DNA of 5,880 nt from Planctomycetota bacterium. Lineage in GTDB: Bacteria; Planctomycetota; Phycisphaerae; UBA1845; CAIVHJ01. A program made the position numbers and the translations under genes. The stretch spans positions 1-5,880 of the forward strand of contig JACZTW010000247.1 of the NCBI GenBank assembly GCA_022573485.1. The letters are read 5' to 3'. The notes under the pieces were generated by a model. That model did not search any database and was not told the origin of the DNA. It saw only the letters and a list, made by a program, of their open reading frames with translations. This document shows, one piece after another, positions 1-5,463 of this stretch (the stretch's first letter is position 1; each line of letters begins with the position of its first letter).

Positions 1-1734
1 TTGGGTGCCGGAGGTCGTGCTGAGGCTCGGCGCGGCGGGCTCGACGGCGGCTTTGGGCTCGGACGGAGTCTGGTCCGTCGCGGCGGCCAGGATGCGATCC
101 AACTGCTTCTTGAAGTCAGCCACTCGGCTGCCCTGCACGGCGCCCATCTGCACCTTGACGACCTTGCTCGAGCCGTCAAGGATAAACATCGTCGGGAAGC
201 TGCTGACTTTGAACAACTTGCCGACTTCCTTGGTCGGGTCGAAGACCACGTCGAAAGTGACGCCGAGTTCCTTCAACTTGGCCAATGATTGTTCCTGCGT
301 AAAGGCTTTGCCCTTGCGCGGTGCGTTGGGGTCGTCCAGGCATACGGCGATGAACCGCACGCTTTTGTCTTTGTATTCCTGGTAGACTTGTTCGATGTTG
401 GGCAGTGATTTCTTGCAGAACCCGCACCAGCTCGTGTAGAACTTCAGCACCATAGCTTTGTCGCTAATGGCAGAGGTGTCCACCTTGTAACCCCCGTGGG
501 TTGTGAAGGTTGCCACGGGCGCCGTCTTGCCTTCCAGCAACTGTGCCGGTCTCGGGCGCCGGGCAGTGCTGCGGATGGGAACTTCTACTTTGGAATATTC
601 TGAATCGTCGAATTTTAGCGTGAGCATCTTGCCGGCGATGTCCGGCTTATATCCCGCCGGCATTGTGACCGCCACTTGATACTTCTTGCCCGGTTCGATT
701 TCCTGGGTCTCCAGGCTGAGCTTATCGTCGTCCACCGTCGCTTCCAGGAGGTGTATGGGCGAATTTCCGAAGTTGGTCACGGTAATTTTATGCGTGAATT
801 CATTGGGTTTGGGGCGCGAGATCACAAGCTGCTTGGGCTTGATGTCCAGCCGGGCCAGCGCGGTTCCGGAAACGATGATCTTGAGATCCGCCTGCTTCGG
901 GTTGTTGGTTTTGAGGTTCACCGATCCGGAAAGCCGGCCCTCTTTGTACGGCGGCTTGGCGTGAACGATCAATTCAAATTCCTGCCCGGGAACCTTCTCG
1001 ACGATTTCCGCCGTAAAAGAGGCGCCGATCTGCGGCTTGGACAAGGTCAGTTCGAGCGGCTGCTCGCCGTTGTTGGTCAGCTTGAGCGTAAAGTCCTTTT
1101 CTTCAGCGGGTTTGAGCTGTCTGAAGTTGACACGGTTCGGTTTGACGGTGACGTAGTGTTTGATCACGCCGGCGATTGACAGCGTAGCGTTTTGGTTCTT
1201 CGGATCGTTGGTCGTCACCCGGATCGTCTTCTTGAATTTGCCGAACAGTTTCGCCGAGTTCACGGACACCGGGATTTTGCCGATGCCGCCGGGCTCGATC
1301 ACTCTGTCAAACTTGCCCGCCAGGGTACACCCGCAAGACGGCTTGACGTTCAGGATTTTGAGCGGCTTGTCACCGATATTCTTGACTTCGAAAGTGTGCT
1401 TCATTTGCCCACCGACCCACTGTTCGCCGAAGTCGTGGTTCGGCGAGGCGAATTCCACCTTGGGACCCTGGCCCTGATCTTCCAAGGACTGTCCCGATTC
1501 CTTCGGCGTTGCATCGGGCTTGGTCTGAGGCTTCTTCGTCTGCACGAGGCGGGGAGTGACCTTGGGCTTTTCTTTCTGCTTTTGTTCTTGAAGCTCGTTG
1601 GCGGGTTTCTTTTCGGGCGTCTTGGTATCCTGGGCGGAGGCGACATTCGCCAGCGCCATCCCAAGTAAGGCCGCGATGCAGCCGAGCATTCGGATGCCAT
1701 GCAAAGGCGTCAATTTGAGTCTGTCTGCGGTCAT
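1..1734 (-). CDS. Exported DUF1573 / Ig-like repeat protein with C-terminal TlpA-like thioredoxin domain (3' end beyond window)
   Basis: The minus frame is open from 1767 to the left edge, so the stop codon lies outside the window. I chose the ATG at 1734 because GGAG lies 9 bases upstream; an in-frame ATG at 1749 has no clear ribosome site. From 1734 there are 578 visible codons. A signal peptide is evident: hydrophobic residues about 16-32 ending in VASA, with likely cleavage after A34. A Lys/Gln/Pro-rich linker follows. Three tandem Ig-like repeats lie at about 93-190, 193-288 and 292-388. The first carries the DUF1573 signature PSCGCT, with C134 and C136. A thioredoxin fold spans about 398-545, with active site W436-C437-G438-F439-C440 and the cis-proline segment SSFPTMFILD (P514). 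The tail is rich in Ala and Pro. By family, the redox domain should act outside the cytoplasm as a thiol-disulfide reductase or isomerase, probably scaffolded by the Ig-like repeats. The substrate is unknown. The domain calls are secure; the biological role is not. Confidence 0.9.
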   Translation of the reverse strand, partial: MTADRLKLTPLHGIRMLGCIAALLGMALANVASAQDTKTPEKKPANELQEQKQKEKPKVTPRLVQTKKPQTKPDATPKESGQSLEDQGQGPKVEFASPNHDFGEQWVGGQMKHTFEVKNIGDKPLKILNVKPSCGCTLAGKFDRVIEPGGIGKIPVSVNSAKLFGKFKKTIRVTTNDPKNQNATLSIAGVIKHYVTVKPNRVNFRQLKPAEEKDFTLKLTNNGEQPLELTLSKPQIGASFTAEIVEKVPGQEFELIVHAKPPYKEGRLSGSVNLKTNNPKQADLKIIVSGTALARLDIKPKQLVISRPKPNEFTHKITVTNFGNSPIHLLEATVDDDKLSLETQEIEPGKKYQVAVTMPAGYKPDIAGKMLTLKFDDSEYSKVEVPIRSTARRPRPAQLLEGKTAPVATFTTHGGYKVDTSAISDKAMVLKFYTSWCGFCKKSLPNIEQVYQEYKDKSVRFIAVCLDDPNAPRKGKAFTQEQSLAKLKELGVTFDVVFDPTKEVGKLFKVSSFPTMFILDGSSKVVKVQMGAVQGSRVADFKKQLDRILAAATDQTPSEPKAAVEPAAPSLSTTSGTQ

Positions 1735-1809
1735 CACGAGATTCTCCATTAGGTCGCAAGAGGGATTTCAGTTACAAACTGCTATCGGCTACGTTTGGAT
1801 CGGTAGATA

Positions 1810-1838
1810 ATGATACAGGCTTGTGAATTGAGAGGCAA
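1810..1838 (-). promoter_or_regulatory. Predicted sigma70-like promoter of the DUF1573-thioredoxin gene
   Basis: Read on the minus strand, TTGCCT (1838-1833) is followed after exactly 17 bases by TATCAT (1815-1810). These match the -35 consensus at 4 of 6 positions and the -10 consensus at 5 of 6. Transcription would begin near 1803, giving a leader of roughly 55-70 bases. The site lies in the gap after mqnD, so the downstream gene can be transcribed on its own even though mqnD runs the same way. No T-rich terminator hairpin for mqnD was seen in the gap, so read-through is also possible. Confidence 0.45.
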
Positions 1839-1868
1839 GACGTGACGTTAGTTCTTGGGGCGTCGTGA

Positions 1869-2714
1869 TTAAGGTCTTATAAAATCCAGGTCGCCACATG
1901 CCGGAAGCAATCCTGCCTCACAGCCTCTGTCCAGAAGCGTTTGCACTGCCCCTCGTCCGACGTCTCCGAAATCGAGGGTCCATTTGTTCACATACATCCC
2001 CACAAACCGATCTGCCAGCTCCCGGTCCATATCACGGGCGAATCCCAGCGCGTAGGCCACCGCCTCCTCACGCCGGCTGAGCCCCAATTCGATGCTCTGA
2101 TGCAGGACGGTCGCGATTTCACGCATATCCCGAACGCCCAGATCTCTCCGTATAGCATTGCCTCCCAATGGCAGGGGCAATCCAGTGTCCTCGTGCCACC
2201 ATTCTCCGAGGTCTACGATCTTGTGCAAATCCTGGTTGCGATACGTCAACTGCCCTTCGTGAATGATCAGCCCTGCATCCGCTTGGCCCGCAGCAACTTG
2301 AGTCATAATCTGATCAAACATGACTACCCGGTATCTGAAATTTCCCGGGCCGAGTAGCAGATTGAGCGCGAGGAATGCCGTGGTCATTTCTCCCGGAATC
2401 AGGATTTCCAACCCCTTGAGATCCTCCACTGTCATTGGCTGACGGGCTACGACCAGAGGGCCGTAGCCGTCGCCCATGCTCGCACCGCAGTTGAGCAGGG
2501 CGTATTGCTCTTTGAGATAGGGATAAGCATGGATACTGATCGCCGTGATATGGAGTTCGCCGCGCAGGGCCCGCTCGTTGAGCGTCTGGATATCCTGCAG
2601 GACATGCTGGAAATCCCACTTATCCGATTGAACCAAGCCCTTGGCCAGCGCGTAGAACATGAACGCGTCATCAGGATCAGGGCTGTGTCCCAGCAACAAT
2701 GTTTGCTTTGCCAT
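1869..2714 (-). CDS. mqnD: 1,4-dihydroxy-6-naphthoate synthase MqnD (futalosine menaquinone pathway)
   Basis: The 281-residue product is a full-length member of the MqnA/MqnD family, which has a periplasmic-binding-protein-like fold but is cytoplasmic. MqnD converts cyclic dehypoxanthine futalosine to 1,4-dihydroxy-6-naphthoate, the naphthoquinone precursor in the futalosine route to menaquinone. Visible signatures are SPDPDDAF at 11-18 (the family's SPCPNDTF-like substrate loop), MGDGYGPLVV at 80-89, PGEMTTAFLALNLL at 107-120, IHEGQLTY at 151-158 whose H152 corresponds to the proposed catalytic histidine, GLPLPLGGNAI at 178-188, and YVNKWTLDFG near 241-250. The N-terminal motif favours MqnD over MqnA (chorismate dehydratase). 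The start at 2714 is chosen because GGAG sits 7 bases upstream; the in-frame ATG at 2753 would add 13 residues and has no ribosome site. No other mqn genes are in the window. It is divergent from the FHA gene. Confidence 0.9.
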   Translation of the reverse strand: MAKQTLLLGHSPDPDDAFMFYALAKGLVQSDKWDFQHVLQDIQTLNERALRGELHITAISIHAYPYLKEQYALLNCGASMGDGYGPLVVARQPMTVEDLKGLEILIPGEMTTAFLALNLLLGPGNFRYRVVMFDQIMTQVAAGQADAGLIIHEGQLTYRNQDLHKIVDLGEWWHEDTGLPLPLGGNAIRRDLGVRDMREIATVLHQSIELGLSRREEAVAYALGFARDMDRELADRFVGMYVNKWTLDFGDVGRGAVQTLLDRGCEAGLLPACGDLDFIRP

Positions 2715-2842
2715 CGTCTTGCTCCAGCGCGGTCCGCATGTCACCCGGAGCATGATATACTATGAATAGTCAGCGGGGAAGTTGGGCGGTTTCTGATCGC
2801 CGCCGCCCGCCGGACTGAGCCGGCGCCTGAGAAGAGGCAGGT
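2715..2842. promoter_or_regulatory. Divergent intergenic region with AT-rich promoter core between mqnD and the FHA gene
   Basis: The 128 bases between the two divergent starts must hold promoters in both directions. An AT-rich core at 2753-2770 stands out from GC-rich flanks. On the plus strand it contains TATACT (2756-2761), one mismatch from the -10 consensus, with only a weak -35 candidate. On the minus strand it contains TATCAT within TATATCAT. A small perfect inverted repeat, ACTAT-GA-ATAGT, lies at 2759-2770 and could be part of an operator. The overlapping -10-like elements suggest the two genes might compete for polymerase, but this is inferred from short motifs. Confidence 0.3.
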
Positions 2843-4471
2843 ATGCGCATCCTCGTCAAGGAACTGGACAACGTCATATTTGATCTCGTCTTCGAGCGAG
2901 AACCGATTCACATTGGATCGCAACCCGGTTGCAGCGTCTGCCTGCCCGACATGCGCGTCGATCTGATTCATGCCATTGTCTCGCCCAGCGGGGAGCGCGG
3001 CTGGACCGTCGAGCACACCGCCGGAGAGGCCAAGACCTGGGTCAACGGCCACGTGCTTCAGCAGCCTCAAGAAGTGTCGCACGGCGACCAGATCACGATC
3101 GAAGATTACACGCTCAACATCTATCTGGAGACGCTCGATGATGATCCGGGCAAGAAGCGCGCTCCGGCCAAAGCGGCCTCCCGGATCGAGCATGAGTTCC
3201 CGTTGCCGGCGGGTGCGATCGTGCGCTCGCGCCGCGAATCATTGAGTCTCTCGCCGGCCCAAATCGACAATCTGGCGCGTTTTGCTCACCAACTCGGCAC
3301 CTGCGCTGATATTGCAGCGATGATGGAGACCGTGCTGGTAGATCTGGGGCCGCGCTTCATGGCCCGCGCGGTGTGGATCGGCGTTCGCCGCCAAGGCCGA
3401 GGACGATTGGATTACATTCAGGGTCGGGACTACAACGACAACGTCTTCGACCGTCCCAAACTGTATGACAGCCTGTTGAACCGCTGCGTGGGTTACGGCG
3501 CCGGTGTGTGGATCCCCCAACTCGAAGATGACGACGCGACCAGCATCATCGCCGCTCCCATTGTCTCCCCGCAGGGCCGACTCGGCTTGATTTATCTCGA
3601 TTCCAAGAAGAGCGGCGATCCTTTTTCGGAACGGGATTTTGATTACCTGCTCGGCCTGTCGTCGGTGATCGCTGCACATTTGGACTTGCTGGTTCGCGGA
3701 GAAATCCAGCGGCGCAAGGCGCTGACCTCCGCGGAAAGCAGCATCGTTCAAGCCATTCAAGCCCAGCTCGACCCAAAGGGACTGCCGGAATGGCCGACCT
3801 TGCAAGTGGCCGCCCACAGCAAACCGGGGCAGGATGCGGCCTCCGACGTCTACGACCTCATGCAAATGCCCAACGGCGCAGCCGCGTTCTTCCTTGCCCA
3901 AGTGTCCGCCAAGCCCGTCACCGCCGCGATGGCGATGATCGAAGCTCGGGCGGCTTTTCGCGTGGCAGTGCTGCACTCGGACATGCCGCACGTCATGTTG
4001 CAGGAACTCAACTGGCTGATCTGCGCTCGGCAAGAGAAGATCGCGATGCAATGCGGCATCGTGCTGGTGGACCCAAAGAACGGCGCCCTGCTGCACAGCA
4101 ACGCGGGCGCATCATGTGCCGTTGTGGTGGGGCAGAGTGGCCAACCCCGCCGCCTGGCCAGCTCGGCCAACCCTCCGCCCCTGGGCACGGCGCCCGATCG
4201 CCAGTACGTCACGGGCAGGGGCTTACTCGGCAAGAACGAATCGCTGGCGATGTATTCGCGGGGTGTGATGCAACTGCAGAATGAGGATCGCACGCCACTC
4301 ACCGAGGATCGATTCCTGGAAAGTCTCTGTGACGCGTTCGGCATGCCCGCCCGCACCGCGCTCGACGAGACGCTTACGGACTTAAATACGTACTCGGAAA
4401 GAGGTTATCAGCCGGCGGATGTCACTGTCCTGCTGGCCCATCGGCCTGCGGATCAACCGGCAGAGATTTGA
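2843..4471 (+). CDS. FHA-GAF-SpoIIE/PP2C-like signalling protein, probable pseudophosphatase
   Basis: The start at 2843 is supported by GAGG 5 bases upstream (2834-2837). The 542-residue product has three parts and no signal peptide or membrane segment. Residues about 1-97 form an FHA domain with the conserved H43 and N68-G69. Its usual Gly-Arg is G25-S26, and the Ser-x-x-His position reads D40-L41-I42-H43. Residues about 140-285 form a GAF domain, including APIVSPQGRLGLIYLD. Residues about 295-534 resemble the SpoIIE/RsbU class of PP2C serine phosphatases: ASDVYD (333-338), AQVSAKP (352-358), NAGASCAVVV (420-429), PPPLG (444-448), YSRGV (471-475) and ADVTVLL (525-531). FHA domains bind phosphothreonine peptides, GAF domains bind small molecules or dimerise, and SpoIIE-type phosphatases usually act on anti-sigma antagonists. 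Several acidic metal-ligand positions are missing, so a regulatory, non-catalytic role is inferred. Domain architecture is well supported; activity and partners are unknown. Confidence 0.88.
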   Translation: MRILVKELDNVIFDLVFEREPIHIGSQPGCSVCLPDMRVDLIHAIVSPSGERGWTVEHTAGEAKTWVNGHVLQQPQEVSHGDQITIEDYTLNIYLETLDDDPGKKRAPAKAASRIEHEFPLPAGAIVRSRRESLSLSPAQIDNLARFAHQLGTCADIAAMMETVLVDLGPRFMARAVWIGVRRQGRGRLDYIQGRDYNDNVFDRPKLYDSLLNRCVGYGAGVWIPQLEDDDATSIIAAPIVSPQGRLGLIYLDSKKSGDPFSERDFDYLLGLSSVIAAHLDLLVRGEIQRRKALTSAESSIVQAIQAQLDPKGLPEWPTLQVAAHSKPGQDAASDVYDLMQMPNGAAAFFLAQVSAKPVTAAMAMIEARAAFRVAVLHSDMPHVMLQELNWLICARQEKIAMQCGIVLVDPKNGALLHSNAGASCAVVVGQSGQPRRLASSANPPPLGTAPDRQYVTGRGLLGKNESLAMYSRGVMQLQNEDRTPLTEDRFLESLCDAFGMPARTALDETLTDLNTYSERGYQPADVTVLLAHRPADQPAEI

Positions 4472-4497
4472 ACTTGTCGGGCACCGAATTGCTGCGT

Positions 4498-4510
4498 ACA
4501 CTTTAAGTGT
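4498..4510. other. Short palindrome downstream of the FHA gene
   Basis: ACACTT-T-AAGTGT is a perfect palindrome around one central base, 27 bases after the FHA-gene stop. As RNA it could form only a 5-bp stem with a 3-base loop, followed by a short UU run. It could be a weak part of a transcription end region or a protein-binding site. The evidence is symmetry alone. Confidence 0.25.
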
Positions 4511-4512
4511 TT

Positions 4513-4540
4513 CCTGCGTCGTAAGTTACAGCGACGCAGG
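4513..4540 (+). terminator. Perfect 9-bp hairpin, possible terminator of the FHA gene
   Basis: The arms CCTGCGTCG (4513-4521) and CGACGCAGG (4532-4540) are exact reverse complements around a 10-base loop. The stem is GC-rich and starts 42 bases after the FHA-gene stop, where a terminator would be expected. No T-tract follows on the plus strand, so it is not a canonical intrinsic terminator. It may instead block 3' exonuclease decay, pause polymerase or be an operator. Confidence 0.4.
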
Positions 4541-4560
4541 GCTATGAGCTTCGGTAACAC

Positions 4561-4589
4561 TCGACGACGGGACAGCCGATAAGTATCAT
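4561..4589 (+). promoter_or_regulatory. Candidate sigma70-like promoter of the CAP lipoprotein gene
   Basis: TCGACG (4561-4566) and TATCAT (4584-4589) are separated by exactly 17 bases, matching the -35 at 4 of 6 and the -10 at 5 of 6 positions. Transcription from here would start near 4596 and give a leader of about 150 bases that includes the two hairpins at 4649-4716. Motif matches this short are weak evidence, but this is the best candidate seen in the gap, and it uses the same TATCAT -10 box as the promoter at 1810-1838. Confidence 0.3.
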
Positions 4590-4648
4590 AGATGTTGGTC
4601 CATGTGCCTCGACCCATGTAGGTATGTGGCTGGCGTTTCTCTTCCGAG

Positions 4649-4668
4649 CCGTGGCCTTCAGGCCACGG
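4649..4668 (+). repeat. REP-like hairpin unit 1
   Basis: CCGTGGCC-TTCA-GGCCACGG is a perfect 8-bp stem with a 4-base loop. It matches the hairpin at 4697-4716 read on the other strand at 15 of 20 positions, and both are bordered by AG before the stem and AC after it. This pairing of related hairpins in opposite orientation is typical of REP/BIME intergenic repeats. There is no coding sequence here. Confidence 0.5.
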
Positions 4669-4670
4669 AC

Positions 4671-4683
4671 CGCTGCCACAGCG
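4671..4683 (+). other. Small hairpin between the two REP-like units
   Basis: CGCTG-CCA-CAGCG forms a perfect 5-bp stem with a 3-base loop immediately after hairpin unit 1. It may be part of the linker of the composite repeat. A stem this short could arise by chance. Confidence 0.25.
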
Positions 4684-4696
4684 ATTTGCAGAACGT

Positions 4697-4716
4697 CCGG
4701 ACCCTGAAGGGCCCGG
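4697..4716 (-). repeat. REP-like hairpin unit 2, inverted relative to unit 1
   Basis: On the plus strand CCGG and CCC pair with GGG and CCGG around a TGAA loop, with one A-C mismatch in the stem. Read on the minus strand the loop is TTCA, as in unit 1. The octamer CCTGAAGG (4703-4710) is the exact reverse complement of CCTTCAGG (4655-4662), so the two units could also pair with each other instead of folding separately. The unit ends 30 bases before the CAP-gene start. Confidence 0.45.
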
Positions 4717-4746
4717 CTTAGGGCTGGAGTTGAGGATCCTTGCGCT

Positions 4747-5463
4747 ATGGCTTCAAGACGTTTCCAACAATACCTTGCCGGCGTGCTCGCCTTGGCGGTC
4801 AGCCTGGCGGCCGGCTGCGATTCCAGCAGCGTGCAGGGTGTCCTGGGCCTCGGCGCGGCGAGAGTCATTTGTGACGAGCCCGATGACAGCAGCGCGCCGG
4901 CTGCCGAAGTGATTGCGCTGGTCAATCAGGAGCGCGTGCTGCGCGGCATGAATCCCCTGACCCTCAACGAACGGCTGTCTGCCGAGGCGGCGGATTATGC
5001 ATGCACGATGATTGAGGATGACTTTTTCGGGCACGATCACCCGGAAACGGGTGACAGCTTCGTGGACCGGCATGGGGCGAGCGAATTCCGCTGCTTCCCC
5101 GCCGGTGAAAACCTGGCCACCGGACACACTTCCGCAGAGATGGTGGTCGAAGACTGGATGAACAGCGACGACCATCGCAAGATCATCCTCAACGACGTTT
5201 ATCAAGAGATGGGCTTGGGATTGCGCCGGGACTCCGCCGATGGGAGACTCTTTTGGGTGCAATTCTTCATTGGCGAGCGTGTCGAAGGCTGCATCAGCGA
5301 TTACGATCTGGAAGAAGACGCCGCTCCGCCGAGCACGCCCTCTCACATGCTGACCGGCGGACTCAACGCCGCGCCGGCTCTGCCCGCCGATCACAATCAC
5401 GAGCATCTCACGGACAGCCCGCAAGTCAAGCCAGAATCGGTCGATCCGACCGTTGGCGAATAA
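4747..5463 (+). CDS. CAP/SCP-family (YkwD-like) secreted lipoprotein
   Basis: The 238-residue product starts with a lipoprotein signal peptide: basic SRR, then a hydrophobic run, then LAAGC with lipidation expected at C24. A CAP domain covers about 53-176. It contains ALVNQERVLRGMNPL (57-71), FFGHDHPETGDSFVDR with H96, AGENLATGH with E121, W137 and S140-DDHR with H143, and MGLGLR followed by FWVQFF. These match the conserved His/Glu cavity residues of the family. Four further cysteines (C42, C86, C116, C182) could form two disulfides. The tail is Pro-, Ala- and His-rich, including DHNHEH at 215-220. Bacterial CAP proteins are extracytoplasmic; their biochemical role is mostly unknown. The start has GAGG 11 bases upstream, a rather wide spacing, but it gives a complete signal peptide. 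The last 38 bases overlap the convergent permease gene. Confidence 0.88.
   Translation: MASRRFQQYLAGVLALAVSLAAGCDSSSVQGVLGLGAARVICDEPDDSSAPAAEVIALVNQERVLRGMNPLTLNERLSAEAADYACTMIEDDFFGHDHPETGDSFVDRHGASEFRCFPAGENLATGHTSAEMVVEDWMNSDDHRKIILNDVYQEMGLGLRRDSADGRLFWVQFFIGERVEGCISDYDLEEDAAPPSTPSHMLTGGLNAAPALPADHNHEHLTDSPQVKPESVDPTVGE

Noticed and set aside
676..1668. Two plus-strand open frames of 167 and 158 codons
   Set aside because: They are opposite a continuous minus-strand frame with signal peptide, DUF1573 and thioredoxin motifs, and their products resemble nothing known.
1..1749. Possible frameshift or split of the DUF1573-thioredoxin gene, since no complete frame with a stop is visible
   Set aside because: I read every codon in this minus frame from 1749 to 1 and found no stop, and the DUF1573 and thioredoxin motifs are in the same frame. 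It is simply cut by the window edge.
1370..1759. 129-codon minus-strand frame overlapping the start of the DUF1573 gene
   Set aside because: It is in a different frame from the DUF1573-thioredoxin protein. Its Arg/Gln-rich product has no domain, while the other frame carries the signal peptide and the CGC motif.
2715..2753. N-terminal extension of MqnD from the ATG at 2753
   Set aside because: No ribosome site precedes 2753, the extra 13 residues are not part of the family fold, and a well-spaced GGAG precedes 2714.
3239..4096. 285-codon open frame on the minus strand
   Set aside because: It lies wholly inside the FHA-GAF-PP2C gene, whose plus-strand product has clear domains. The minus product shows no recognisable domain, and long antisense frames are common in GC-rich genes.
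4542..4925. 127-codon minus-strand frame crossing the non-coding gap into the CAP gene
   Set aside because: It runs through the REP-like hairpins and the antisense of the lipoprotein signal peptide. Its Ser/Ala/Thr-rich product has no recognisable domain.
4753..5424. 223-codon open frame on the minus strand
   Set aside because: It is the antisense shadow of the CAP lipoprotein gene, which has a signal peptide and all family motifs on the plus strand.
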